Source of the DNA: Prolixibacteraceae bacterium
GTDB taxonomy: Bacteria > Bacteroidota > Bacteroidia > Bacteroidales > Prolixibacteraceae
Assembly (NCBI GenBank): GCA_021740385.1
Contig: JAIOZY010000038.1
Span: forward strand, 1-53,608
Direction of reading: 5' to 3'
DNA length: 53,608 nt
Shown here: piece by piece, positions 43,847 to 53,187 of the stretch
Position numbering within the stretch: position 1 is the stretch's first letter
Layout: every line of letters starts with the position of its first letter
The notes under the pieces: model-generated
Databases searched by the model: none
What the model was told of the DNA's origin: nothing
The model's input: only the letters and a program-made list of their open reading frames with translations
Translations under genes and position numbers: made by a program

Positions 43847-45361
43847 TTATCGTTTAATGAAGCGGGTAATTTGTTTTCCGGCTTCTATAAAGTAAACCCC
43901 CGGATGCAGGGCCGAAACATCAACACGGTTGTTATTGGCTGTTGTATTCAGAACAGCCTGTCCCAATAAATTTTTCACAATAACCCTGTTTGCATTTAAT
44001 CCACTAATGTTCAGCACATCGATAGCTGGATTTGGATAAACCCGGAAGGACATATCGAAAAAATCATTCACGGCAGAAACCGCTTCAAAATCGCTTTCGC
44101 TGCGCGGGCAAATCCGGTAATGATCGTAAACAAAAGCAACAACACCGGTAAGGTTATACGTTTTTCCGGCTTCGGGTTCGAAAGCGCCAAACAATTCATC
44201 AAACACTTTTATTTGCAGGTCTCCAACTGTTGCCAGCAAAAAGGCCCTGCTGTCATCTTCATCTGTATCTTCTGTAACTTCAACATTTTCAACGGTTACC
44301 AAAATACCTTCAAGGTCTTCGGTAATGGCCGAAGTAATAACAACCGGTTCGGGTGTTGCATTACGACTTGAAATTATTTCAACATTTGAAGCGGCAATTT
44401 CGGTTACGCCCCAATACTCATCAACTTTACCGGTAAGCTTAACCAAATCGCCAACCGAAAGTACCACACCGGTTGTATTGTCGTAAACGTATACTCCGTT
44501 CCATGCACCGGCATCGTCCTGTACATAATATTTGTTGTATGAACCCAGGGTATTGAATCCGGTTACAATGCCTTCAACAATCACGTTTTGGCCAAACAAC
44601 AATGATGAATCGTTTGCTGCCGGGTCGGCTACATACTGAATGTCGTAAATGGATATAATGGTTTCTTCCATTACCGAAACGGTTACTGTCCACACTTTGG
44701 TAACCGTAACATCCTCGGCCGTAACGGTATATTCTACCGGGTTTGTAAAATCTACCGTTTCACCCGATTCAGGACTGATGGTTGCCCCGGTTGAAATTGT
44801 AATTTCGGGTGCAAGGGCAGTAACATCGGTGCCGGGTGCCATGGTAAGATCCACTGTTGCATTTTCAGGATCGAGTTCGGTATCCGAAACCTGTCCTTCA
44901 ATTGCAAAACTCTTTATCTCGGCTTTTGTGCTGCCGTTTTCTCCCGGGTAATAGGCAAAAGTAGCGGCACCGGTACAAATAAAATCGAAATAATCGGTAC
45001 CTGAATTTGATCCATCGTAGTAGGTAAAATATACCCGGTATACATCATCTACGGCAGCATCGGGGAAAACTGCAGGTAATACATACGCGGCAATGGGTGT
45101 TTGCACTGCATCTTCCCAGGTTGGGAAAACATCCATGTTCCACGAGCCATCGGCTTCAGTGTCGAAGTTTGAATAATACGATGAAGCCCCAAAGTAATTG
45201 TCGGTATTATCAGGGTATTCGGCTGTATTGACCCCCATCAGGTTTGCAGCATCAACAATGGCCTGGTAATCGGCTTCTTCCATGGTATATTCAATGGGCT
45301 GCGACTGGGCCGTGTAAACCAGTGCAACCGAAAGGAATAAAAATGTAAATAATTTTTTCAT
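43847..45361 (-). CDS. T9SS-secreted OB-fold-like protein with N-terminal repeated module
   Basis: Exported protein of 504 residues, signal peptide ending about residue 20. Order: one copy of the locus-specific module (22-130: DNYFGASSYYSNFD; TWEDAVQTPIAAYVLPAVFPDA; ending FICT), an Ig/bacterial-pilin-like beta segment (about 150-230: LAPEITISTGATISPESGET...TVTVS), then an OB-fold region of the DUF5689/YhcR type (about 240-425: NVIVEGIVTGFNTLGSYNKYYVQDD; VLSVGDLVKLTGKVDEYWGVTEI), and a T9SS type A sorting domain (YPNPAIDVLNISGL). OB folds of this type accompany extracellular nucleases elsewhere, so nucleic acid binding is likely but inferred. Co-directional with the lipoprotein gene, gap 54 bases. 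Confidence 0.8.
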   Translation of the reverse strand: MKKLFTFLFLSVALVYTAQSQPIEYTMEEADYQAIVDAANLMGVNTAEYPDNTDNYFGASSYYSNFDTEADGSWNMDVFPTWEDAVQTPIAAYVLPAVFPDAAVDDVYRVYFTYYDGSNSGTDYFDFICTGAATFAYYPGENGSTKAEIKSFAIEGQVSDTELDPENATVDLTMAPGTDVTALAPEITISTGATISPESGETVDFTNPVEYTVTAEDVTVTKVWTVTVSVMEETIISIYDIQYVADPAANDSSLLFGQNVIVEGIVTGFNTLGSYNKYYVQDDAGAWNGVYVYDNTTGVVLSVGDLVKLTGKVDEYWGVTEIAASNVEIISSRNATPEPVVITSAITEDLEGILVTVENVEVTEDTDEDDSRAFLLATVGDLQIKVFDELFGAFEPEAGKTYNLTGVVAFVYDHYRICPRSESDFEAVSAVNDFFDMSFRVYPNPAIDVLNISGLNANRVIVKNLLGQAVLNTTANNNRVDVSALHPGVYFIEAGKQITRFIKR

Positions 45362-45415
45362 TTTCTGATATTTTAAATAGTTATAACAAATTCTTTAAAA
45401 CATTTTATCGTATAC

Positions 45416-47251
45416 TTATTGTACGGGCACAGGGCCTTCCACAAGTGTAAATTCCGGATCGGGGCCGGCTTTGGTACACTGAAATTTCACCCAATAACTT
45501 GATGCCGGCGCCCCGTAGGTTGCAAAATGTACAATATAGTGCATGTCAATTCCCTTGTATTGGGTAACCGCTTCGGGGTATTTTGCCGGTAACAGTATGG
45601 TACCAATTGCAGTGGTTACCGCTTCTTCCCAGGTAGCAAAAGCATCGCCATAAAATTTGCCGCCACGGGTATCGAAGTTACCGTAATAGGCACTGGCTCC
45701 AAAATAGTATTCCGAATCGTCGTAATTATTATTGTCGAGTTCCGACAATACCGGATCGTTTTTCACATAGCTGGCAATTATTAAATAATCGTTGCTGCTC
45801 ATTGAAAATACAATGGTAGGATCGAAAACCCAACCGTCGGGTGTTGAAGCATAGGGCTCAGAAATTAACCGGATGTAGTCGTAGCTTGATGTCCAGCCCG
45901 ATGCTTTTTTGGTAAGCATATCGGCCAGTTTCAAGGTTTCATCTCCTGTAGAATAGTTATACAAATAAACCATTGAAGCACCCTCGGAAGCAAAGGGATT
46001 CTGCAATTCGGCAAATTCAGGCAGGTAATCCGATGCCATTGCCGAAGCAGTAAAAAAGTTGTTTTCACCGGGTTCGCCCATCGCCTGATAATCGGAAGGC
46101 TTCAGGGTGTAAACACCGTCCATTTTTGCCCAGTCGCTTCCGTCATATTCATAAAAATCCTCGGCAAGATAAGGGGGTTCACCTGTGATTTTAAAGCCGT
46201 ACGGGCCAATTTTTATGCTCCCCACGCCCCAGTATGGTGCCTGGGTAGTGGTTGAAACGTATTTCAGTGCCAGTGCAACTTTCTTCCCGTCAAAACGGGA
46301 AATATCGATCACATCGGATTCAATGTAATTGTTTTTATCCGAACCGTCGTGATTCGGGAAAGGCACTTCAATCCAGTTTGCACCGGCAGGGTTTTCGCCA
46401 TCGTAATTTGTCGATATTTGTACGAACAAACAGCCTTCGGCATAAAATTCTACGGCATGTTTCATTTGCAAATGAGCATTTGAAACTGTGCTCAGATCAA
46501 TATCATTAAAAATTAGCCAGTCTTCGTTTTCAAAGTAGTCGTTGTCCCAGCCTTCAATGGCAACGGAACCGTTGTCGGCCGATTTCCAGTTCCACTTTTG
46601 CGCACCCGATACATTCACAAGCTGTTTTTCTTCCACTACAGTTTCCGATTCGAAATTCTCTTCCCAAACCGGGTTTATCTCAAATGCTGAATAATCAATT
46701 ACCGGATCGACCTCCGAATATTTATACCTTACTGCGTACATTGCACCGCTTGATGCCGTATCGAGTTTTTCAGACAAAACATCCGGAATGTACCTGTCGG
46801 GGTTAAACCGTGGCGAGAAATAGCCGGCATCGGCTACTTCATCGGCTACCATTCGGTAAGCCTCATCTGAAAAAGTAAAGGCCGGTGCATTTTTGTAGGC
46901 TGTAAGTTCTTCCGGCATATCGCCGTTGTATTTATAGGAAATACTGGCTTGTGAGCCGGTGCCCAGCCCGGGAAAAAGTTCGTTGAGCAGTAACGGTACA
47001 TAGTTTGAAGCCTGCACTTCATCAGTAAAAAACTTGTTATCCCGAATAAATTTGGCATTAACGGTATCGTCGGGATTTATGTAAAGCGCCTTGTTGGCAA
47101 TGGTGACGAAATCGTCGTCTGTAACCGTATATTCAATCTCCTGGCGAATAGTGCTGTCCATCTCGTCAAGTTCATTTTCAAGCGGATCAAATAAATTACA
47201 TGCACTTAAAATTGCCAGTAATATGATGCTTATATATTTTAAATACTTCAT
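45416..47251 (-). CDS. Surface lipoprotein with multiple copies of the repeated module
   Basis: Predicted lipoprotein of 611 residues, lipobox LSAC with Cys18. The mature protein carries about four diverged copies of a module ending in Y-x-V-x-Y/F: about 38-109, 123-178, one following the central domain, and a C-terminal copy (DDSEYYFGASAYYGNFD; TWEEAVTTAIGTILLPAKYPEA; ending KFQCT) almost identical in layout to that of the nuclease. Between the second and third lies a choice-of-anchor-J/DUF5017-like beta-sandwich (about 195-355: WEENFESE; ENEDWLIFNDIDL; YWGVGSIKIG). It follows the TonB receptor gene by 26 bases, the place SusD occupies in Sus operons, but no SusD-type TPR fold is visible. 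Confidence 0.78.
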   Translation of the reverse strand: MKYLKYISIILLAILSACNLFDPLENELDEMDSTIRQEIEYTVTDDDFVTIANKALYINPDDTVNAKFIRDNKFFTDEVQASNYVPLLLNELFPGLGTGSQASISYKYNGDMPEELTAYKNAPAFTFSDEAYRMVADEVADAGYFSPRFNPDRYIPDVLSEKLDTASSGAMYAVRYKYSEVDPVIDYSAFEINPVWEENFESETVVEEKQLVNVSGAQKWNWKSADNGSVAIEGWDNDYFENEDWLIFNDIDLSTVSNAHLQMKHAVEFYAEGCLFVQISTNYDGENPAGANWIEVPFPNHDGSDKNNYIESDVIDISRFDGKKVALALKYVSTTTQAPYWGVGSIKIGPYGFKITGEPPYLAEDFYEYDGSDWAKMDGVYTLKPSDYQAMGEPGENNFFTASAMASDYLPEFAELQNPFASEGASMVYLYNYSTGDETLKLADMLTKKASGWTSSYDYIRLISEPYASTPDGWVFDPTIVFSMSSNDYLIIASYVKNDPVLSELDNNNYDDSEYYFGASAYYGNFDTRGGKFYGDAFATWEEAVTTAIGTILLPAKYPEAVTQYKGIDMHYIVHFATYGAPASSYWVKFQCTKAGPDPEFTLVEGPVPVQ

Positions 47252-47277
47252 GTTAACGGGTTTTTAAATCTTACAAA

Positions 47278-49920
47278 TTAATATCTGATTTTTAATCCAA
47301 GTGAAACGGTACGCCCGTATCCGAAATAATAGCCCCTTCCTTCGATGGCATCGGCTATATATATGGTATTGAGCACATTGTTCATATTTCCGTAAAGTGA
47401 GGCTTTAAACGGGCCAAAATCGAAATTGTAATACATGTTTAAATCGAGCAAAGCATAAGCAGGTATGCGTTCGGCGTCAACCCCTTCGTTTTGGGGCCTT
47501 ACACGGGAATCGAGATCAAAATCGGCATACAACCGGTCAAAATATGTGAGGTCGGAACCAATTTTTAAGCCCGGCAATACTTCATAATTTACAGTTACCG
47601 AGGCCGTGGTTTGAGCGGCATCGGCTACATGTATACCTTTCAGGTACAAAGCATCGTATGTGTCGACCAGTACCTGGTCTTTGAATATCTCAACCGTATC
47701 GACATTGTTGGCCCAAATCCAATCACCAATCGATACCATCCCGTTAATATTCAAACCCTCGATTGGCTCATACACGTAATCGAGTTCAATCCCCATGTGA
47801 CGGGCATTTACCCCTTCAATGTTAAAAATCAGGTATTCGTCGGGCGTAGTAGCTGTGGAATCCTGCACGGTTCCCGATGTTGTTTTATCGTTCCATTGGG
47901 TAAAATAGGCATTAATATTCGCTGTAAAAAAACTGCTACGGAAACCGTAACCAACCTCGGCGCTATACACTTTTTCGTTAACAGCCGTTGGGTTTATCAG
48001 GTTCTTATAGTTTTGAAAAACTGTACTGAAATTGGGCTGGCGTTGCATGTAACCACCATTTATGAAAACATTGTGATGGCTGTTAATATTGTAATTAGCG
48101 CCGGCTTTGGCCGATACCCCCAAAAAGTGTCTCCACCCGGTAACCTGGTCGACTGTATAGGCCTTTGTTTCAAATACCGAATTGTAGCCCCGCATGTAAT
48201 TTTGATGGTTCTCTTCCCACTGTTGAACAAGTGCCGGGTCGTTGTCGAGTTGATCTTTAAAATCACTGGTAAAATATTGTGCAAAATCGTAACGGCGGTA
48301 TGAACGATTTGAAAGGGTTGCCGATATAAAAGCCGAAATTTCATCGTTGTTGTACTCGGCTTGCAGGAATAACCCTTCCCACATTACTTCGCCATCGTTA
48401 TCGTAATTGATAACCCCGCCCTGTTTAACCGGGCGGTTGTTAAAATTCACTGCATCGGAATTAGCCCGGTCGTAAACAAAATCGGCGCCAAAAAGGTCAT
48501 CGGCCTGCTGCCAGTGTTCGCCGTAATAATAACGCAGGTCGATACCTGCCAGATAGTTGAAAAACCCCACACTTTTTTTAAGTGTCGACAGGGCACCAAA
48601 CCATTTGTGGTAGTTGTACGAGTTTTGATAATAGAGCCCGGCACCGTTACCGTTGGCAGCATATTCAAGGTTTTCGCGGTAAGCTTTGTCCCAGTCAATT
48701 TGCCCTTCTTCGTTAAAGGTGAGCGATACTTCGTTTTCGGTAGAATAACCGCCGCCACCCATTCCGTATGAGCCATAGAGCGATGAACTGAGGAATGTGC
48801 TTTCATCAATGTCGAAATAATGGTTGAGTATGGCTACCGGTTTATGATAAAAGTTTGTGGAATTACTGTAAAACTGACCGTTTAAATAGCCCCAGTCCTC
48901 GTTGTACCGATGCCCGTCTTTTCTGTTTTTCAGCACCTCAATGCCCATCATCCCGTAACGTTGGGCATGTTCCTGTGGCGCACCAAACAAGGTAAAAGCC
49001 AGTTGATTCTTGTCGTTAATCCTTTTGGCAACGTTGAAAAAATAGGAATACCCTTCAAACGGTGTCCCTTCAACATAACCGTCACCTTTTGTTTTCGAAA
49101 ACATCATGGTAACGGCCCAGTCGTTTTCGAGCAAGCCGGTTGAAAAAGTAGCGCCAACCTTACTGTAATTATCATTTCCCATGGTATAAAAAACATTGCC
49201 GCCTTTTTTTGTGTCGGTGGTTTTGGTAATTACGTTAATGGTACCACCAACCGAAGGAACGGCAATTTTAGAGGCGCCAATGCCCCGTTGTACCTGCATG
49301 GTACGGGTAACATCGGCCAGTCCTGCCCAGTTCGACCAGTAAACCCTGTCGTTTTCCATGCCGTTTACGGGCATCCCGTTTATCAGTACCGCAACATTTT
49401 CACTTCCAAAACCACGGATGCGGACATCGGCATCACCAAAGCCCCCGCCACGCTTGGTAGCATATACACCGGGAGTTGTTTTTAATATTTCAGGAAATTC
49501 CTGTGTGCCAAGCTTTTCTTCGATCTGAATTGGTTTAATGTTTGTAACGGCAATAGGCGTTTGCCGATCGATGGCAATATTGGCAAGCACCCTGATCTCG
49601 TTCAGGCCAATGGCATCGGTTTCCAGTTGTATCTTGCCCAGGTCGGAAACCTCCCCATCCGCAATATCAACTTCAAACTTCCGGGTTATATAACCAATGT
49701 ACGACACTTCGATTGTTTTTTTCCCGGAAGGAATACCTTTTAGTAAAAAACTTCCGTCGACACCGGTAACCGTACCCTGTGTAGTACCCTTTAAAACAAC
49801 CGTTGCACCAATCAGCGATTCCTGTGTGCTTTTTTCAACAACAATGCCCTTCACCCCTGTTTGTGAGTATACTGTAACCACAAAAAACAAGAGCAATAAA
49901 AGCGTAAAGGATTTTCTCAT
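47278..49920 (-). CDS. TonB-dependent outer-membrane receptor
   Basis: Energy-coupled outer-membrane importer of 880 residues. Signal peptide (ending VTVYSQ), a carboxypeptidase-regulatory-like domain (about 22-95: VKGIVVEKSTQESLIGATVVL; GTVTGVDGSFLL), a plug domain (about 115-225: IEEKLGTQEFPEILKTTPGVY; DVRIRGFGSENVAVLINGMPVNG), then a 22-strand-type barrel ending with the aromatic C-terminal strand (GYGRTVSLGLKIRY). The architecture matches the non-Sus receptor class rather than SusC, being shorter and lacking an adjacent SusD. It opens a minus-strand run with the lipoprotein, OB-fold and nuclease genes, so its ligand is probably a product of that nuclease. Confidence 0.92.
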   Translation of the reverse strand: MRKSFTLLLLLFFVVTVYSQTGVKGIVVEKSTQESLIGATVVLKGTTQGTVTGVDGSFLLKGIPSGKKTIEVSYIGYITRKFEVDIADGEVSDLGKIQLETDAIGLNEIRVLANIAIDRQTPIAVTNIKPIQIEEKLGTQEFPEILKTTPGVYATKRGGGFGDADVRIRGFGSENVAVLINGMPVNGMENDRVYWSNWAGLADVTRTMQVQRGIGASKIAVPSVGGTINVITKTTDTKKGGNVFYTMGNDNYSKVGATFSTGLLENDWAVTMMFSKTKGDGYVEGTPFEGYSYFFNVAKRINDKNQLAFTLFGAPQEHAQRYGMMGIEVLKNRKDGHRYNEDWGYLNGQFYSNSTNFYHKPVAILNHYFDIDESTFLSSSLYGSYGMGGGGYSTENEVSLTFNEEGQIDWDKAYRENLEYAANGNGAGLYYQNSYNYHKWFGALSTLKKSVGFFNYLAGIDLRYYYGEHWQQADDLFGADFVYDRANSDAVNFNNRPVKQGGVINYDNDGEVMWEGLFLQAEYNNDEISAFISATLSNRSYRRYDFAQYFTSDFKDQLDNDPALVQQWEENHQNYMRGYNSVFETKAYTVDQVTGWRHFLGVSAKAGANYNINSHHNVFINGGYMQRQPNFSTVFQNYKNLINPTAVNEKVYSAEVGYGFRSSFFTANINAYFTQWNDKTTSGTVQDSTATTPDEYLIFNIEGVNARHMGIELDYVYEPIEGLNINGMVSIGDWIWANNVDTVEIFKDQVLVDTYDALYLKGIHVADAAQTTASVTVNYEVLPGLKIGSDLTYFDRLYADFDLDSRVRPQNEGVDAERIPAYALLDLNMYYNFDFGPFKASLYGNMNNVLNTIYIADAIEGRGYYFGYGRTVSLGLKIRY

Positions 49921-50249
49921 AATAACGTGTAATTAGTTTCTCTGCAAAAATACATTATTGGTATTAAAATAACATTTAGTCTATTTTACGAATAAATTAA
50001 TAAAAAACATAACATGCTTATATAAAAACACTTGGCTCAACAAATAAAATTTTACAACAAACATTTTAAAAATAATTCATTTAATTATTAATGAACAGAA
50101 TATTCATCAGTTTTGTTAACAAATCTCAAAAAACCCCATTATTTAAAACAAAAAAAGGACAGAATTGTCATAGATAATAAGGAAAATTATACAACAAACA
50201 GCTATGATGGGTTTTTTATATCTTTACACCGCAAAATTTTAATCTTAAT
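49921..50249. other. Divergent promoter region between the TonB receptor locus and nadA
   Basis: A 329-base AT-rich gap between two divergent genes. Both promoters must lie here, but I find no clean TTTG-N(17-23)-TAnnTTTG pair; TATCTTTA (50219-50226) is an imperfect -7 box for nadA. No repeat or gene seen. Confidence 0.35.
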
Positions 50250-51245
50250 ATGGAACTCAATCGAAATAAAATAACAACAATTTTGGAAAAAGAAGGTTTT
50301 ATTGATGAACCCATTCCAAAGGAAATTAACATTGTTGAAGAGATAAAACGCTTAAAAAAAGAGAAAAATGCTATAATACTCGGGCATTATTATATAGAAG
50401 CCGAATTGCAGGACATTTCCGATTTTGTGGGCGACAGCCTTGCCCTGGCTCAGGAAGCCGCACGCACAAAGGCCGACATAATTGTATTTGTTGGTGTACA
50501 CTTTATGGCCGAAACAGCAAAAATTATCAATCCAGGAAAAAAAGTAATCCTGCCTGATTTGAAAGCCGGTTGTTCGCTTGCCGAATCGGCGCCCATAGAG
50601 GAATTCAGAAAATTCAAAGCAAAATACCCCGGGCATAAGGTTATCAGTTACATTAACTGCACCGCCGATATGAAAACCGAAACCGACATTGTTTGCACTT
50701 CGTCGAACGCTGTAAAAATTGTAGAAAGCTTCCCAAAAGATGCCAAACTCATTTTTGGGCCCGACAAAAACCTGGGTAATTACATCAATTCGCTCACCGG
50801 CAGGAACATGGTACTTTGGGACGGCGCCTGCATGGTACATGAACAGTATTCGGTTGAAAAAATTGCCACCCTCATGGAGGAATACCCCGATGCCGAAGTA
50901 ATTGCACACCCCGAATGCGAAAAACCGGTGCTACTGCTGGCAAAATTCATTGGCTCAACAGCCCAATTGCTCAACTACGTGCAGAAGAGTGAAAAAGACA
51001 AATTCATCGTTGCCACAGAAAGCGGCATACTGCACCAAATGAAAAAAGCCTGTCCCAAAAAAACCTTTATTCCGGCACCATCGATCGATTCAACATGTGG
51101 CTGCAACGACTGTACATACATGAAATTAAACTCGATGCGCAAACTATACCTTTGCCTGAAAAACGAAATACCCGAAGTTACCCTTTCGGATGAAGTAATT
51201 GAAAAAGCCCGTAAACCCATCGAACGTATGCTGGAAATATCGTAG
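50250..51245 (+). CDS. nadA: Quinolinate synthase A
   Basis: [4Fe-4S] enzyme that condenses iminoaspartate with dihydroxyacetone phosphate to quinolinate in NAD synthesis, 331 residues. GHYYIEAELQDISDFVGDSL is the typical N-terminal block. Cluster cysteines are in place: Cys108 (KAGCSLAE), Cys194 (WDGACMVHE) and one of the Cys283/285/288 group (STCGCNDCTYMKLN). HPEC and ATESGILHQM are also conserved. nadB and nadC are not in the window. It converges with the epimerase-like gene with only 15 bases between the stops. Confidence 0.96.
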   Translation: MELNRNKITTILEKEGFIDEPIPKEINIVEEIKRLKKEKNAIILGHYYIEAELQDISDFVGDSLALAQEAARTKADIIVFVGVHFMAETAKIINPGKKVILPDLKAGCSLAESAPIEEFRKFKAKYPGHKVISYINCTADMKTETDIVCTSSNAVKIVESFPKDAKLIFGPDKNLGNYINSLTGRNMVLWDGACMVHEQYSVEKIATLMEEYPDAEVIAHPECEKPVLLLAKFIGSTAQLLNYVQKSEKDKFIVATESGILHQMKKACPKKTFIPAPSIDSTCGCNDCTYMKLNSMRKLYLCLKNEIPEVTLSDEVIEKARKPIERMLEIS

Positions 51246-51260
51246 AATTATTTTTCCAGA

Positions 51261-52316
51261 TTAATTATCCGTTTCACAAATATGTCGATAAGTTTCCGGG
51301 TACGACTGCTTCATGGCTTCTCTAATCCCAAGCCATATACTTATTTCATTATTAAATCCGAGTTCAGTGTATCTTAGCTCTTTCTTTGCCCATTCAGTAT
51401 CGATTTCAAGATCCTGATGAAGCAAAAAAGACATAAGGTTTATCATATTGAGTCCGCTCTGTCGCTTACTAATCCGATGTGTTATTTCAATCAAGAAACC
51501 TGAAAAGTAACCAACCCACCTGGGCATTCTCAGGTGCTTTTTGGGAAACCCGGCACATGCCATCATGTAAACGAACATGTTACTGTATTTAATATTTGCA
51601 CTACAAATCGGATAACATCCTCCATGCTTACCGTTACATGCAGCGGCAAAAATGGCCTCGACAACATTCTGTACATGAACTGCTGCAGTAGAACCGCCGG
51701 GGAAGATTATAAATGGCATTTTGCGAAACTTTTCCACAAACAACTTTTTCCATATTGGAAAACGTTCGGGCATGGCTCCAAAAACATAGGGCAATTCCAT
51801 AATCATTACATCAAACTTTCCTTTTTCACCCAGTTCTGTTAGTGCTTCAGCCTGCTCAACCCGGCAACGTATATACGGATGCTTTTGTGATAATTTCCCA
51901 TTAAAAAGCCGGTCGAAACAAGCAAAATAGGAATTAAGCACTACGCACCTTTTTATACCCGCACTTTTTGCAGCACGGCATATTTTTACGCACTGTACTA
52001 CCAGTCTCGAATAAAAAAAAGCGTAGGCAGGAAAGCCTGGTGTTTCACGATCGTCGGGGCCCAGACAATAAACAAATGTGTCGTAATTTCCCCTTTTCAG
52101 CAGTTTGGCAATTTCATCTTCTCCCATTTCAAACAGGTTCCCAAAATGGGTTACAACCTTTTTAGGGTACCAGTTTCCAAGATCAATTTCACCCGGCAGT
52201 GCAATGGTTGATACTATACATCCCTGCTTTAAAAACAAAACGGAAGCATGATAACCAATAAAACCTGTCCCCCCTGCAATGAATACATTATTGGGCTGGT
52301 GCAACATAAACGGCAT
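51261..52316 (-). CDS. NAD-dependent epimerase/dehydratase-like protein
   Basis: Extended short-chain dehydrogenase-type protein of 351 residues. The NAD(P)-binding start FIAGGTGFIGYHAS (GGTGFIG at 15-21) is intact and GPDDRETPG.. with VVLNSYFACFDR follows. The usual catalytic Tyr-xxx-Lys appears as Tyr-Ile-Arg-Cys-Arg (HPYIRCRVEQAE), with Arg in place of Lys, so activity may differ or be lost. YPICSANIKYSNMFVYM and SGFLIEITHRIS form the substrate-binding C-terminal part. An alternative start is Met4. Substrate unknown; sugar-nucleotide or flavonoid-reductase-type compounds are typical for the fold. Convergent with nadA. Confidence 0.8.
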   Translation of the reverse strand: MPFMLHQPNNVFIAGGTGFIGYHASVLFLKQGCIVSTIALPGEIDLGNWYPKKVVTHFGNLFEMGEDEIAKLLKRGNYDTFVYCLGPDDRETPGFPAYAFFYSRLVVQCVKICRAAKSAGIKRCVVLNSYFACFDRLFNGKLSQKHPYIRCRVEQAEALTELGEKGKFDVMIMELPYVFGAMPERFPIWKKLFVEKFRKMPFIIFPGGSTAAVHVQNVVEAIFAAACNGKHGGCYPICSANIKYSNMFVYMMACAGFPKKHLRMPRWVGYFSGFLIEITHRISKRQSGLNMINLMSFLLHQDLEIDTEWAKKELRYTELGFNNEISIWLGIREAMKQSYPETYRHICETDN

Positions 52317-52557
52317 TTTTTTTTTAAAAATAAGAAATTTATTGATTAAAAAACGCTTGCCGTCAAACCGGGCATAATCATCCTTTTCGATGTTTTACAA
52401 TAATTAAAATGCCGAAAACAGGCTAATTGAAAATTGCAAGTTGAAACAATTCAGCCATTCATCAAAACAATTTCCATGTTCGTCAAAAGAATTCTTTCAG
52501 TTGTTTAAAAATACTAATATTTGTCATGAATTTAAATACTGAAAAATTTTGAAAGCA

Positions 52558-53019
52558 ATGAAAATTTTAAAACTAACACTCCTTTTAACCGTAATCTTCA
52601 GCCTGAACAGCATGGCTCAAAATATTTTTCCGGTAAAATTCAGGGTCGAAAAACAATCGATGTCAACCCCAATGACACCGCTTTACGATGCTTTTTTTAT
52701 GCACAGCTATTCAGCACGCCCGGTTAACATTGAATTTGACGGAGAATCGTTGAATATGTATTACGACAACCACGTTAGTTTTCTAAAACAAGAAGTAACC
52801 CCCGTGAACAAAGAGAGCGAAACCTGGAACAACGATATTATTACGGAAAAATACTACTTCACACTTTCCAGCAATCCGACCGATACAGTCATGTTTGTCG
52901 TCGATTATGAAGTGCCTTATTTACAAGTGGTGCTTCCAGCCAAAAATTCCAAAGGTGATTATATCGGTTATACATCGTTCAAACAATTTATTGATAACGA
53001 AAAACTGGCAAAAAACTGA
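52558..53019 (+). CDS. Small secreted protein of unknown function
   Basis: Exported protein of 153 residues. The signal peptide (MKILKLTLLLTVIFSLNSMAQ) is clear. The mature part contains MTPLYDAFFMHSYSARPVNIEFDGESLNMYYDNHVSF, then an alternating beta pattern (KYYFTLSSNPTDTVMFVVDYEVPYLQVVLP). I use ATG 52558; a TTG three codons upstream extends the reading. No domain recognised. A strong terminator follows at 53047-53076. The 240-base gap before it (52317-52557) holds no gene and lies between divergent genes, so it carries both promoters. Confidence 0.75.
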   Translation: MKILKLTLLLTVIFSLNSMAQNIFPVKFRVEKQSMSTPMTPLYDAFFMHSYSARPVNIEFDGESLNMYYDNHVSFLKQEVTPVNKESETWNNDIITEKYYFTLSSNPTDTVMFVVDYEVPYLQVVLPAKNSKGDYIGYTSFKQFIDNEKLAKN

Positions 53020-53046
53020 TATTATATATAGTTAAAAAACTTTCTT

Positions 53047-53076
53047 AAAAAGGCTTTTAAATAAAAGCCTTTTTTT
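53047..53076. terminator. Terminator after the small secreted protein gene
   Basis: AAAAAGGCTTTT (53047-53058) pairs with AAAAGCCTTTTT (53063-53074) around a 4-base loop and is followed by a T run. Confidence 0.8.
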
Positions 53077-53111
53077 ATGACCCGTATTTTCATTAAAAAA
53101 CAGTGAAAACT

Positions 53112-53141
53112 TTTGTGAAAATAAAATCTTTTCTATTTTTG
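53112..53141 (+). promoter_or_regulatory. Promoter of the tRNA-Asn locus
   Basis: TTTG (53112-53115), 18 bases, TATTTTTG (53134-53141): a full match to the Bacteroidota promoter pattern. It points at the two defective tRNA copies and the intact tRNA-Asn, so all three should be on one transcript. Confidence 0.65.
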
Positions 53142-53187
53142 CATCGCTCTTTTCAAAGGACAACGTTCTATGAAAAAACTTTCTTAT

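Noticed and set aside
47611-48303. 230-codon plus-strand reading inside the TonB receptor gene
   Set aside because: Antisense shadow: the receptor frame is a full-length recognised protein and this reading has no family features.
42055-49920. Receptor locus considered as a standard Sus-type polysaccharide utilisation locus
   Set aside because: No SusD fold, no glycoside hydrolase, lyase or sulfatase gene, and the secreted enzyme is an EEP nuclease.
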